Translations under genes and position numbers: made by a program
Shown here: positions 9,473 to 19,962 of the stretch, piece by piece
How the letters are laid out: every line of letters begins with the position of its first letter
Position numbering within the stretch: position 1 is the first letter of the stretch
Notes under the pieces: model-generated
The model's database searches: none
The model's input: the letters and a program-made list of their open reading frames with translations, nothing else
Told to the model about the DNA's origin: nothing
Assembly (NCBI GenBank): GCA_963715045.1
Contig: CAVQRC010000014.1
Coordinates: 323,731 to 387,730 of the forward strand
DNA: 64,000 bases
Direction: 5' to 3'
Origin: CAVQRC01 sp963715045
GTDB taxonomy: Bacteria; Planctomycetota; Planctomycetia; Pirellulales; Lacipirellulaceae

Positions 9473-10225
9473 TTGAGACGGGCGATCATTAGCGACATTC
9501 ACGGCAATCTCGAAGCGCTCGAAGCGGTTCTGAGCGATATCGATTCTCAAAACGTCGACGCCATTTTCTGTCTCGGCGACATTATCGGTTACGGCCCCAA
9601 TCCCTGCGAGTGCCTCGACCGCGTGATCGACCGCTGCCAGGTCTGCCTGCTGGGCAACCATGACCAGGGGGCCCTGTTCGATCCCGAGGGCTTCAACACG
9701 GGGGCCGAGCGTGCGATCTTCTGGACCCGCGATCAGCTGGAATCCTCGCGGGGCACCGAGGCCCAGGTCGCCCGCCGGTGGGACTTTCTCGGCGAGCTCC
9801 CCCGGGTTCATCGTGACGATCCCTGGCTGTTCGTGCACGGGTCGCCTCGCAGCCCGATCAACGAGTACGTCTTTCCCGAAGATATCTACAACCAGAAGAA
9901 AATGGAGAAGTTGTTCAGCTTGATCCCGCAAGGCTGCTTCCAAGGGCACACGCACGTGCCAGGGGTCTTCACCGAGGGACTGAATTTCCTCTCCCCGGAG
10001 GATTGCAACTACCAATTCGACGCCGCGAAAGACCGCTTCATGGTCAACGTGGGCTCTGTGGGGCAGCCTCGAGATGGAGACAATCGCTCTTGCTACGTCA
10101 TTCTTGACGATGGCACCATCCAGTTTCGGCGGGTGAGCTACGACTTCAACACCACGGCGCAAAAGATCTACGATACGCCCGACCTGGACGATTTTCTCGG
10201 TGACCGACTCCGCGAAGGTCGTTGA
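9473..10225 (+). CDS. metallophosphoesterase family protein
   Basis: The metallophosphoesterase motifs appear in order: SDIHGNLEAL (D-x-H), GDIIGYGPNP (GD-x-x-x-GP), GNHDQGAL (GNHD), then a FVHGSP block and QGHTHVPG (GHTH). Together they bind a dinuclear metal centre that hydrolyses phosphoesters. The family is close to YfcE/MJ0936-like and planctomycete phosphodiesterases of about 250 residues. The start is TTG: 9473 gives the usual RAIISDIHGN N-terminus, and 9455 is an in-frame alternative. Neither has a strong ribosome site. Substrate unknown. Confidence 0.87.
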   Translation: MRRAIISDIHGNLEALEAVLSDIDSQNVDAIFCLGDIIGYGPNPCECLDRVIDRCQVCLLGNHDQGALFDPEGFNTGAERAIFWTRDQLESSRGTEAQVARRWDFLGELPRVHRDDPWLFVHGSPRSPINEYVFPEDIYNQKKMEKLFSLIPQGCFQGHTHVPGVFTEGLNFLSPEDCNYQFDAAKDRFMVNVGSVGQPRDGDNRSCYVILDDGTIQFRRVSYDFNTTAQKIYDTPDLDDFLGDRLREGR

Positions 10226-10303
10226 TCAAACAGGGAGGAATGATCAAACGGGGCGCTGATCGAACGGGGCCGCTGATCGAACGGGGCCGCTGATCAAAGT
10301 GGC
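10223..10303. repeat. 17-bp tandem repeat downstream of the phosphoesterase
   Basis: Four to five diverged units of TGATCGAACGGGGCCGC run from the phosphoesterase stop codon into the yidC upstream region. The two central copies are identical and the outer ones degenerate. The stop codon and TGATCA-like half sites lie in the repeat. Function unknown. Confidence 0.75.
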
Positions 10304-10530
10304 CGAATTTGGCCCGCACGACGGGTTTCTGCTGCCGACAATCCCATCGGCGACGATCACTTGGCATTGCAAGATCGCGGTACGCGGGCAGAATACACAG
10401 GAGTGTTCTACCTCTCCGTTCGCGGTCGACTTCCCGCGGGAGGGACCCAAGCCTGTGCTTTCCCGTTCGCGGCGCGAGTGGCCCCGCGGTCTATCCGAGC
10501 CCATCCTGCTCCCCAAAGGGCCCTTTCGCA

Positions 10531-12907
10531 GTGGAAAAACGGTTCATTGCCTGGCTCGCCCTCTCGGCGGTCATCGTCGTGCTGTACTCGAGCCTGTTCG
10601 CTCCGCGACCGGTGCCGCCGGTCGTAGCGGATCCTCAGGCTGCGGACCAACCAGGCGAACCGGACGCTCCGCCGCCCGCAGAGGCGGATGCCGGTGCGCC
10701 CGATCCGAATCAGGCCGCCCGGGATACCGACGACGAGCCCGACGGTATTCCCGGCCAGCCGGACCCCGAATTGGCGGGGGCCGAGGAAATCGCCGACGAG
10801 ATCGACGTTCCCCGACAGCTCGTGGCCATCGGATCGCTGGAACCCTTCGGCCCCTATCGCTTCGCCGCGACCCTCAGCAACGAGGGGGCCGGTGTCGTCC
10901 GGGTCGAGATGTCCAGTCCGCGATTCAGTGATCTGCACGATCGCCGCGGGTATCTCGGTCACCTTGGATGGACTCCCGCACCTGCGGGGGGATTCACGAT
11001 CGAGGTCGTGCCCCGCGGCACGCCGGCATTTCAGGCCGGTTTCGAGCCGGGCGACGTCGTCACCCAGATCGGAGAACAACCAGTCAACTCGCGGGAAGAA
11101 CTCGACGGTGCGTTTGCCGATACCGAGCCCGGCGACCGGATCATGGTGCATGTCCGCCGCGACGGAGTTACGCGACCGCCGGTCGAAGTGGTCCTCAGAA
11201 GGCGGCCCCTGGAGGTCATCCGACCAGAACGCGAGAACGATGCACTTCGCAACTTCGAGGTCGACGACCCAACCGCCTCGCCGCAATCGCTGCTCTTGAC
11301 GCTGGCCCAGGTCGGTGATCTCGAGCTCCAACCGGAGGAACTCGAACTCGCTGGCGTTGCGCTCCGCATGGGCCGCTGGGAAGTCGTCGAGGCCACCATC
11401 AACACGGCCGTCTTCCGCAAGCGAGTCGGCAAGTTCGGGCTCGAATTCACTAAGAGTTACCGTATCGCCGAGGTGCCGACGGACGAACGGGACAATCCGA
11501 ACTACCCAGCCTATCACCTCGAACTCGAAGTGGGTGTCAAGAACCTGGCCCAGAAGTCGACGAAGTTCGCCTATGTTCTCGAGGGCCCGAATGGCCTGCC
11601 GATCGAAGGCTGGTGGTATGCGAATCGAATCAGCCGGTCGTGGGGAGGAGGGATCCGCGACGCACTCGTGCGCTACAACGAACAGCCGGTCGAGGCATTC
11701 GCCGCCAAGGCGATCGGCGAAGACGAAGTCGGAACCCTCTCGACCGCACCGCTGATCTACGCCGGGATCGACAGTCAATACTTCGCGTCCGTTGCCATTC
11801 CCCGCAAGCAGGCGCTGTCGGATATCTGGATCAAACGCGTCGAGGTCGTGCACGTGGGGCCCCCGCCCGGGCCCCGCGATGATTTGATGCTCACCAACTC
11901 CTCGTTTCGCCTGGTCCACCAACCGGTGGATCTCGCTCCCGGTAACGAACTTCGCGAGTCCTACACGTTGTTCTGTGGCCCCAAGCGGCCCGACCTGCTC
12001 AGCGAATACAAAATCGGCTCCGAAGGTCAGTACAGCCTCAGCGACTTCGAGTATTACGGTTGGAACATCTGGGCCGTCTTCGCCAAGACGATGACCGGCA
12101 TTCTGCACGTCTTCTATTCCTGGATCGGAAACTACGGCATCGCCATCGTGATGCTGACGATTCTCGTCCGCGGCTGCATCTTCCCCCTGAGTCTCAAGCA
12201 GACTAAAAGCATGGCCAAGATGCAGGAGCTCAAGCCCGAACTGGAAAAGATCAAGGAGAAGTATAAGAACGACCTCGAGAAACAGGCCCGCGCTCAGCGG
12301 GAGTTGTGGAGCAAGCATGGCGTCAACCCGATGGGCGGATGCCTGCTCATGTTCGTCCAGTTGCCGATCTTCATCGGTCTCTACCGGGCCCTCATGATCG
12401 ATATCGAATTGAGGCAGGCCCCCCTCTTCAGCGAGAGCATCCGCTGGTGTTCCAACCTGGCGGCTCCCGACATGCTCTTTGACTGGGCTAGATATCTTGC
12501 CGAGCTTCCTCGTCGAAGGCCGGGGGATTTTCGTCCTCGGACCCTACTTCAACCTGCTGCCGTTATTCACGGTCGCACTGTTTCTGGTGCAGCAGAAGAT
12601 GTTCATGCCGGAACCCACCGACGAACAGACCGCGCTCACCCAGAAGATGATGAAGTTCATGACGATCTTCATCGGCCTGCTGTTCTATAAAGTCGCGGCC
12701 GGACTCTGCATGTACTTCATCGCATCGAGCATGTGGGGCATTGCCGAGCGAAAACTGCTCAACCGATCGAAGGAACGGGAGAAGCAGGCGGAAGCATCAG
12801 CAAGTGCGAGCGAAGGTCGGACGTCGGCCGAGCGACGCACCCGTTCTTCCTCGAGCAATGGCCAATCGGGCGGCGACAAGCGGGCTCGCTCGCGACGTAA
12901 GCGATAG
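10531..12907 (+). CDS. yidC: membrane protein insertase YidC with embedded PDZ domain (frameshifted)
   Basis: Start GTG 10531 gives the classic N-terminal membrane anchor EKRFIAWLALSAVIVVLY. A Pro/Asp/Glu linker is followed by a PDZ-like segment (VPRGTPAFQAGFEPGDVV, about residues 155-230), the periplasmic beta domain, and the Oxa1 core with TILVRGCIFPLS carrying the groove Arg, then NPMGGCLLMFVQLPIFIGLY. The frame is lost near 12485 (GGG after GACT). The remaining core (VLGPYFNLLPLFTVALFLVQ, FLVQQKMFMPEPTDEQ, a final TM and a basic tail) continues one frame further on to 12907. One extra base in the G run would explain it. YidC inserts membrane proteins and is normally essential, so an assembly error is the likely reason. 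Confidence 0.9.
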
Positions 12908-12976
12908 GCTGGCCGCGAGTGGATTAACTTGCCGAGTGGTCGCCCGCAGGTGACCGCCCCCCGGTTGGTCCCACCT

Positions 12977-14401
12977 GTGAACTCCGTGAATTACGACACC
13001 GAAGATACGATCGTCGCGGTAGCGACCCCGCCCGGCGGGGAGCGGGGAATCGTGCGTCTGGGTGGGCCGCGTGTTCTCGAATGCCTGACGCAGATTTTTC
13101 GCCCCGTCCATCCCGACCCGGCAGTGGAGTCGGTGACGCGTCCGCGGCGATTGAGGGGGCGGGTTTGCTGCCAGTTGGCGAACCGGCCGTACGAGGTGGC
13201 GGCCGCGTTGTTGTACTGGCCAACATCGCGGAGCTACACGCGCCAGCCGCTCGCCGAAGTGCATACCTGGGGCGGGGCGGTCCTGCTCGAGGCGATCCTT
13301 CGCGAAGCGTGCCGGGCCGGTGCGCGGCTGGCCGAACCAGGTGAATATACGCTGCGGGCGTTTCTGGCCGGTCGCCTTGACTTGACTCAGGTGGAAGCCG
13401 TGCTCGGACTCGTCGAAGCCCGTAGCAAGAAACAGTTGCAAACGGCGCTTTCGCAGATGGCCGGCGGCTTGAGTCGACCGCTTGGCGAGCTGCGAGAACA
13501 ACTGCTCGTTCTGCTCGCCGAAATCGAGGCCGGCCTGGACTTCGTCGACGAAGATCTTGAATTCGTGTCACTCGAGCAGGTCGTCAACCAGCTCCACCAG
13601 GCGGCCGGGCGGATCGCGACGATCAAGGACCAGCTGGGCCGCCGCTCGGCCGCCGGGGTTTCGCAGCGGGTGGTGCTCCTCGGTTCGCCCAATGTGGGAA
13701 AGAGCAGCCTTTACAACGCCATGATCGCCCGGCACAGCAGGGCACCGCGGGCTCTACCGGGCGGCGTCGCGCTGGTTTCCGACCTCGCCGGCACGACCCG
13801 CGATTATCTCCGCGCGGAAGTCCGCTGGCCCGACGGGGTGAGTTGCGAGTTGATCGATACGGCTGGCGTCGAGGATTCACCACGGTCGCAGATCGATGCC
13901 GAATCGCAACAGGCTTCTCAGGAACAGGCCCATTTGGCGGCGATTGGCCTGGTCTGTGTCGATGCCACGCGAGGGCCATCCGAGCTACCGACAAGACGGA
14001 CTTGCCTCGGCGCGACGATTTTTGTGGTCAACAAGTGCGATCTGGATCCCGCGGCGGCAGACCGCTATCTCCGCGAGCTGCCTCCCCCAGCGATTGCCAC
14101 GAGCTGCGTCTCCGGGGCCGGCATCGACAATCTGTTGGACGTGATCCATCAGGCCCTGCAGACGCAGGTGACGTCGGAAGTCGACGCCGTAGCGGCCACC
14201 GCCACGCGGTGTCGCGACAGTCTCGAGCAGGCGGAGCGGGCCCTGTGGGCAGCGCTTGAGACCGCCCAGACGGGTGGCGGAGAAGAACTCATCGCGGCCG
14301 ATATTCGAGCGGCTCTTGATCACCTGGGACAGGTGGTCGGCGCCGTCTATACCGATGACATCCTCGACCGAATCTTCAGCAATTTTTGTATCGGCAAGTG
14401 A
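12977..14401 (+). CDS. mnmE: tRNA uridine-5-carboxymethylaminomethyl modification GTPase MnmE
   Basis: The N-terminal formyl-THF-binding domain starts DTIVAVATPPGGERGIVRLG. The G domain has G1 GSPNVGKSS, G2 GTTRD, G3 DTAGVED and G4 NKCD. The C-terminus is FCIGK with the conserved Cys. With MnmG, MnmE installs the cmnm5 group on wobble U34 of several tRNAs. The start is uncertain: GTG 12977 or 12986 gives the expected N-terminus, while the open frame begins at TTG 12929; none has a clear ribosome site. The gene follows yidC, a common bacterial order (yidC-mnmE), which supports both calls. Confidence 0.94.
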   Translation: MNSVNYDTEDTIVAVATPPGGERGIVRLGGPRVLECLTQIFRPVHPDPAVESVTRPRRLRGRVCCQLANRPYEVAAALLYWPTSRSYTRQPLAEVHTWGGAVLLEAILREACRAGARLAEPGEYTLRAFLAGRLDLTQVEAVLGLVEARSKKQLQTALSQMAGGLSRPLGELREQLLVLLAEIEAGLDFVDEDLEFVSLEQVVNQLHQAAGRIATIKDQLGRRSAAGVSQRVVLLGSPNVGKSSLYNAMIARHSRAPRALPGGVALVSDLAGTTRDYLRAEVRWPDGVSCELIDTAGVEDSPRSQIDAESQQASQEQAHLAAIGLVCVDATRGPSELPTRRTCLGATIFVVNKCDLDPAAADRYLRELPPPAIATSCVSGAGIDNLLDVIHQALQTQVTSEVDAVAATATRCRDSLEQAERALWAALETAQTGGGEELIAADIRAALDHLGQVVGAVYTDDILDRIFSNFCIGK

Positions 14402-14413
14402 AAAACTCGCTCG

Positions 14414-16252
14414 ATGCTGCTGCGAAAGCTATCTTACGCGTGCACGCTGATGCGTCACTTGTCCACTCCACCAATGGTTAATGCATCGATCACCAGAAAT
14501 CGCATGGATTCATCTGCTGCCGCCGCGCCGTTGACCACGATCATTCGTTTGACCCTGACTTCGGCAGTCCTGGCCCACGCCCTGCCACATGCCCTGGCAG
14601 AGAGCCCTGTCGTCACGCGATCCGTGGCGGCCGGCTATCACGCGGCACTGGACTCGATCACCAGTGAGGATCTCTACGCCCACACCAGTCTCCTTGCTGA
14701 CGATACGCTCGAGGGGCGGACCGCTGGCAGCCGCGGTGGCAACGCCGCCGCTCGGTATCTTGAGAAGCTGCTGTCGGATTGGGGAGTCCAACCGGCAGGA
14801 AATAATGGCTACACGCAGCGGTTCTCAGGACGATACCAGAATGTCCTTGCGCGTATCGAAGGGGTCGATCAACAACTCAAGCACGAAATCATCGTCGTCG
14901 GGGCCCACTACGATCATGTCGGCTACGGCACGCCCAACAACAGCTATGGCCCGCTCGGCTTCATTCACAACGGCGCCGACGACAATGCCAGCGGTGTGGC
15001 CGTGTTGCTCGAGGTCATCCAGGCCATCAGCAGGCAACAGCTGCAGCCCAGACGCACGATCCTGTTCGTCTTCTGGGATGCCGAAGAACAGGGCCTGCTC
15101 GGATCATGGCACTGGGTGCGGCAGCCCACCGTCCCGCTCCGAGACGTGCGGATGTCAATCAACATCGATATGGTCGGTCGGCTCAGGAAAGGACGGCTCG
15201 AGATTGACGGGTCCCGCACCGGCTTCGGACTCCGCCGACTCGCGGCCACCGACATGTTGCCCGACGAAATCTGGCAGGACTTCAGTTGGGAACTCAAGGA
15301 AAACAGCGATCACTGGCCGTTCATTCAACGCCAGATTCCCACGCTCATGCTGCATACGGGCCTGCACGAAGATTATCACCGGCCCAGTGATGATCTCGAG
15401 AAGCTGAATCTAGAAGGCATGCGGTACGCCGCGCGGCACCTGCTGAGACTCGTCGTCAAAGCGGCCGATGCCCAGGAGTTGCCCACCTTTCGTCCGGCAG
15501 GCCTTCGCGAATCGCCGTCCGGCAGGCAGCGGCTGGAAACCCCTGTCGCCGATCTGCCACCCCGCCTCGGCATCACGTTCCGGCAGGCGCCGCTCGACGC
15601 CGGTGCCGGCGAAACGCCTGGGGAGTCGGCGCCGGCTGAGGACGTGGAGACGACAGCCTCGTCGGGAGTCGTGGCGATCACGGTCCGCGAAGGTTCGCCC
15701 GCGGATCGAGCCGGTATCAACGTGGGTGATCGAATTGTGGCTGTTGGGGGGCGACCAACTCCTTCGGTGGTCGAGTTCGCCCAGGCGATCATGCGGGCCC
15801 CGGCCGTCGTGACTCTCACGGTCATTCAGGCGGTGGCGGAGCCAGGGACGCCTGCCGATCAGAAAGCTGAAACCGACACCGACCGAATCCGAAGCCGAGG
15901 TCCGGGTCGAGTTAGAGCGGTCGTCCGGCCCGCCTGGGGATTTCCTGGAGACGCGACGAGGCCGAGCCGGATGCCGTCTTTCTCACCCGCGTCACGCCCT
16001 ATTCGCCCGCCTTCGTGGCAGGACTTCAGGTGGGCGATCGGATCTACGAAGTCGACGGTCGGCAGTTCGCAGACCTGAACGAGTTCGCCGGGCTCATTGA
16101 AGCGGCCCTCGATGAACCCGCTGAAGGAGATTCCAATGGTCGTCGAGAGACGCGGTCGCCTGAGGGTGGTCAACGTGCAGTTCGCCGAGGCGGCACAAGC
16201 ACTCGCTCCGCCAACCGGATCGCTGAGCGCGGCGGGCGAAGCGATCGATTGA
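14414..16252 (+). CDS. secreted M28-family zinc aminopeptidase with two PDZ domains (two compensating frameshifts)
   Basis: A hydrophobic export segment ends near ALPHALAE; ATG 14414 and ATG 14504 are both possible starts. The M28 domain has VVGAHYDHVG (His, Asp), GADDNASGVAVLLE (bridging Asp), WDAEEQGLLGS (catalytic/metal Glu) and the last ligand His in HEDYHRPSD. It would remove N-terminal residues from peptides outside the cytoplasm using two zinc ions. A PDZ domain follows (VREGSPADRAGINVGDRI). A second PDZ-like unit (FVAGLQVGDRIYEVDGRQ) is read in another frame between about 15865 and 16128. A one-base loss and then a one-base gain restore the frame, which ends at 16252. Confidence 0.85.
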
Positions 16253-16263
16253 TCATCGAAGGT

Positions 16264-17317
16264 TCAAGGTCTGTCCGCTTTCGTTGCTGCTTTCCAAGCG
16301 GCATTGCTCCACTGCGCGACATCGGCATCCAGCGAATCGGCACGCGGCTGCCAGGCGATTTCCGCGGCGACACCCGCGAATTGCTCGAGAATCGGTGCTG
16401 CGGACTCAGCGCCGGCAACACTCAACACCGAGGCCAGCGCGTCGGCGGTGGTCGCGTCGCTGGCAATGACCGTCGCGCGAGTGGGTATCGCGAGTGCCCG
16501 TCCAGTTCGCGGATCGATCAGGTGCGAGTAGCGTACGCCGTCAATCACGACGTATTGATACGTATCGCCTGAGGTCGCGACCCCGCAATTCGCCGCCACG
16601 AGCTGCCGGCTGCCGTTCGGTGCTCGCGTTCAGCCCCGCGATCGCGACGGTCCAGCCGGTCTTGCCTGGCGGCGGAGCACCAATTGCCATATCGCCGCCC
16701 AGGTCGACCAGTGCCCGCTCGATGCCGCACTGCTTCAACGCCGCGAGCGCCTCGTCGGCCGCGTATCCTTTCGCGATTCCGCCCAGGTCGAGCTGCATCC
16801 CGGGCCGCACAAGCTGGATTCGCCGCTGACCCTCATCAAGTCGTACATGTTCGAATCCCATCGCTTGTCTGGCCCGGGCAATTTCGCTCTCGGGTGGCAG
16901 CACTCCTGTCTTGCGGGCTACTCGCCAGAGACGCACCGCCGGCCCCACCGTGATGTCAAACGCCCCATCACTGACGCGAAAGTACCGTTCGCTGGCAGCA
17001 ACCACGCGCCACAGGTCGTCACTCGCGTTCACCCACTGGCCCTCGCCTGCCGTCCGGCAGAGCTGCATCAGCTCGCTCGTCGACCGGTAATCACTGAGTC
17101 GTAGGTCGAGTTCGGCGATCCGATCGAGAGCCCGATCTGCCGCCTGGAACGCGAGTTCCCGCGAAGTCGCGTACAGCGTCACCGCGACCCGGGTCCCCAT
17201 CCGCTCGTCGGCGATCTCGAAACGCTTAAGCTCAGACTCGTTCTCCACCGCGGGGAGCGGTCCGCCTGACACGCTCGCCACGAGCCAAATCATCAGAATC
17301 AGGGGCTTCTTTCGCAT
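16264..17317 (-). CDS. apbE: FAD:protein FMN transferase, ApbE family (frameshifted)
   Basis: From ATG 17317 there is a signal-like segment (KKPLILMIWLVASVSGG). Next come the ApbE signatures RMGTRVAVTLYA, DLRLSDYRSTSE, GAFDITVGPAVRLW, LDLGGIAKGYAADEAL and ALVDLGGDMAIG. The frame is lost near 16600. The family's C-terminal block continues in another frame: GVATSGDTYQYVVIDGVRYS, HLIDPRTG (metal site region) and a final helix ending at 16264. ApbE attaches FMN to Thr residues of exported redox proteins such as NqrB/RnfG. Neither target protein is in the window. One extra base would explain the break. Confidence 0.88.
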
Positions 17318-17500
17318 TGCAGGTCCTCGGTCACCTCCTCGATGGTCCTCCGACAGCGCAGACTCCGCGGGCCGCCGGGCTACCCAACGGCTTCGCAAAC
17401 CGACCCGTGGAATTTACAATCAAGTCCGCCACGGCCTGCGGCATTCTATCACTCGGCCCTGTCGACGAAGCGCATCCTTCTCTTTACCACCGAGGCCCAA

Positions 17501-18901
17501 ATGACCAGACAAACGACCGGTACGGACCACGCCACCACGGAATCGGCGACCAATCGCCGGCAGTTCATCACCTCGACCACGGCGGCCGTCGGCGGGGTGT
17601 CGCTGGCATCCGGCTTGAGCTTCGCTCGAGCGGCGCACCCGGGCGGCAACGAAGAGCTCAAGATCGCTTTGATCGGGTGCGGTGGCAGAGGGACTCAGGC
17701 CGCGGCCCAAGCCCTGATGGCCGACCCGCAAAACCGGTTGTGGGCAATCGCCGATGCGTTCGAGTACCGCTGGGACTACTGCTTGAACAACATGAAGCGG
17801 GAACTCAAGAAGGCCGCCGGGGACGACGCCGAGGGCGTCCTCAACCGGATCGACGTCCCCCAGGAACGGCGGTTTGCGGGGCTCACGGCTTACCAGGATG
17901 CGATCGACAGTGGTGTGGACGTCGTCATTCTCACGACGCCCCCCGGCTTTCGCCCGCTGCAATTCGAAGCAGCAGTCGCGGCCGGGAAGCACGTGTTCAT
18001 GGAGAAACCGGTCGCCGTCGATGGACCCGGAATCCGCCGCGTCCTGGCTGCCAACGAACAGGCCAAGGCCAAAGGGTTGAAAGTTGGCGTCGGCCTCCAG
18101 CGGCACCATCAGGCGTCCTATCAGGCGACGCTCGAAAAAATCAAAGAGGGGGCCATCGGTGACGTCCTGGCCACCCGCGTTTATTGGAACGGCGGCGGTG
18201 TCTGGACTCGCACTCGAGCCGACCTGGCCAAACGCCTCGGCCGCGAACCGACCGAAATGGAATACCAGGTCAACAACTGGTACTACTTCAACTGGCTCTG
18301 TGGCGATCACATCGTCGAGCAGCACATCCACAATCTCGACGTCGGCAACTGGATCAAGGGCATGCATCCGGAGAAAGCCAACGGGATGGGCGGTCGCGAG
18401 CTGCGAACGAGCAACGAGCATGGTCAGATCTTCGATCATCACGCAGTCGAGTACACCTACCCGGACGGCAGCGTGATGATCAGCCAGTGTCGCCATCAGC
18501 CCGGATGCTGGTCGATCGTCGACGAGTTCGCCCATGGCACGAAGGGAAGTTCCCGCATGAATGGTGGCCCCCTTCAGATCAACGGTGACTCCGAGCCTTG
18601 GAAGTTCAGCGGCCAAAGCTATCGCGGAGGACCTTACCAACGCGAGCACGATGTACTCTTCAAAGCGATTCGCAACGACGAGACGCACAACGAAGGCGAG
18701 AACGGCGCGTACAGTACGATGACCGCAATCCTCGGCCGGATGGCGACGTATTCCGGCAAGGTCATCACCTGGGACGAAGCCATCAACTCCAGCCTCGACC
18801 TATCGCCGGCCGAATTGAGCTTCTCGGCGACGCCGCCGGTCGTGCCGGCTTCCGACGGAAGCTATCCCGTGCCGGTACCCGGTAAGACGAAGGTCGTCTA
18901 G
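17501..18901 (+). CDS. Tat-exported Gfo/Idh/MocA family oxidoreductase
   Basis: The start at ATG 17501 gives a twin-arginine signal (NRRQFITS, then a hydrophobic stretch to SFARAA). The NAD(P) Rossmann motif IALIGCGGRGTQAAAQ follows. Further on are EKPVAVDGPGIR with the family catalytic Lys region (HVFMEKPVAV) and WNGGGVWT. The C-terminal alpha/beta domain contains CGDHIVEQHIHNLD, typical of planctomycete glycan-related members. Length 466 residues fits. Probable role: NAD(P)-dependent sugar oxidation or reduction in the periplasm; substrate unknown. The next gene starts two bases after the stop, so they are probably co-transcribed. Confidence 0.92.
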   Translation: MTRQTTGTDHATTESATNRRQFITSTTAAVGGVSLASGLSFARAAHPGGNEELKIALIGCGGRGTQAAAQALMADPQNRLWAIADAFEYRWDYCLNNMKRELKKAAGDDAEGVLNRIDVPQERRFAGLTAYQDAIDSGVDVVILTTPPGFRPLQFEAAVAAGKHVFMEKPVAVDGPGIRRVLAANEQAKAKGLKVGVGLQRHHQASYQATLEKIKEGAIGDVLATRVYWNGGGVWTRTRADLAKRLGREPTEMEYQVNNWYYFNWLCGDHIVEQHIHNLDVGNWIKGMHPEKANGMGGRELRTSNEHGQIFDHHAVEYTYPDGSVMISQCRHQPGCWSIVDEFAHGTKGSSRMNGGPLQINGDSEPWKFSGQSYRGGPYQREHDVLFKAIRNDETHNEGENGAYSTMTAILGRMATYSGKVITWDEAINSSLDLSPAELSFSATPPVVPASDGSYPVPVPGKTKVV

Positions 18902-18903
18902 CA

Positions 18904-19776
18904 ATGCGGTGGAGCGGCCGAAGGAGAAGCACCAACGTCGAAGATCGTCGCGGCGGGCGGCCCGCAGGCCGCCGCGTCGCCTTCGGTGGCGGAAGCCTGC
19001 TCGTGATCGTCTTGCTCGCCGTGTTGTTCGGTGCCGATCCCGGCGTGGTGCTGCAGATCATCGGAGGTGGAGCCCCGCCCGGGGCTCCACCCCAGCAGCG
19101 CCAGGTACAGCAGGGACGACGTCCCGCAGCCGACGATCCGGGGCGACAGTTCGTCGAGCTGGTCCTGGCGGCGACCGAAGATGTGTGGCGGGAGCAGTTC
19201 CAGCGAATCGGCCGGACCTACCGCGAACCCAAACTTGTCATTTACTCAGGCCAGACCCCCACCGGCTGCGGAATCGGGTCGGCCGCTGTCGGTCCCTTCT
19301 ACTGCCCCGTCGACCAGACGGCCTACATCGATCTGTCGTTCTATCGCGAACTCGAGCTTCGCCACAACGCACCGGGCGACTTTGCCCAGGCCTACGTCCT
19401 CGCCCATGAAATCGGCCATCATGTCCAGAACCTCCTGGGCACCATGGAAGAGGTCCAGGCGGTTCAGCAGCGCGTCGGCAAGCGCCAGGCGAATGAGCTT
19501 TCGGTACGCCTCGAGCTGCAGGCTGACTTCTACGCCGGTGTGTGGGCGCACCACGCGCACCAGGAGTGGCAGATACTCGAGCCGGGCGATATCGAGGAGG
19601 GAATCCGGGCCGCGATGGCGATCGGCGACGATCGCCTGCAGATGGAAGCCCAGGGCTATGTCGTCCCGGCCCGTTTCACCCACGGGACGTCCGAGCAACG
19701 TGTCCGCTGGTTCCGCAAGGGGTTCCGCTCCGGCAACCTCGAAGACGGTGATACGTTTGAAGTCGACCGGTTGTAG
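18904..19776 (+). CDS. neutral zinc metallopeptidase (YpfJ-like)
   Basis: This 290-residue protein starts MRWSGRRRSTNVEDRRG, the typical N-terminus of the YpfJ-like zinc-peptidase family. A transmembrane segment (LLVIVLLAVLFG) is followed by a Pro/Gln linker and the catalytic helix VLAHEIGHHVQNLLG (HExxH). A downstream LQADFYAGVWAHHA supplies the third ligand region, and a late DRLQMEAQGYVVP block ends the domain. The active domain is predicted to lie outside the cytoplasm. It is just after the Gfo/Idh/MocA gene. It is the last core gene before tRNA-Leu. Function in the cell is not established. Confidence 0.92.
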   Translation: MRWSGRRRSTNVEDRRGGRPAGRRVAFGGGSLLVIVLLAVLFGADPGVVLQIIGGGAPPGAPPQQRQVQQGRRPAADDPGRQFVELVLAATEDVWREQFQRIGRTYREPKLVIYSGQTPTGCGIGSAAVGPFYCPVDQTAYIDLSFYRELELRHNAPGDFAQAYVLAHEIGHHVQNLLGTMEEVQAVQQRVGKRQANELSVRLELQADFYAGVWAHHAHQEWQILEPGDIEEGIRAAMAIGDDRLQMEAQGYVVPARFTHGTSEQRVRWFRKGFRSGNLEDGDTFEVDRL

Positions 19777-19880
19777 CAGCGGGTTTTCCCGTACCAGTTC
19801 GACGAGGTTCAGGACCTCTGCTGACGGGCCACTAACAGCCGGCCCGACTGCGCGGTAGACTTTTCGGGCCATACACATCC

Positions 19881-19962
19881 GGGGATGTGGCGGAACTGGC
19901 AGACGCGCTGGATTTAGGATCCAGTGGGGTAACCCGTGCAGGTTCGAGTCCTGTCATCCCCA
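19881..19962 (+). tRNA. tRNA-Leu(TAG)
   Basis: The acceptor stem GGGGATG pairs with CATCCCC and the discriminator is A. The anticodon arm CTGGA-TTTAGGA-TCCAG gives anticodon TAG (Leu, CTA codons). A longer variable arm (class II) and the T arm GCAGG-TTCGAGT-CCTGT are present. CCA is not fully encoded. The adjacent integrase remnant marks this gene as a probable attachment site for the accessory region that follows. Confidence 0.96.

Noticed and set aside
10408..12318. 636-codon open frame on the minus strand opposite yidC
   Set aside because: It mirrors yidC codon structure in high-GC DNA and has no family motif; the plus-strand gene has clear YidC signatures.
17420..18688. 422-codon open frame on the minus strand opposite the Gfo/Idh/MocA gene
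   Set aside because: Antisense shadow; no motif, while the plus strand has a Tat signal and NAD-binding motif.
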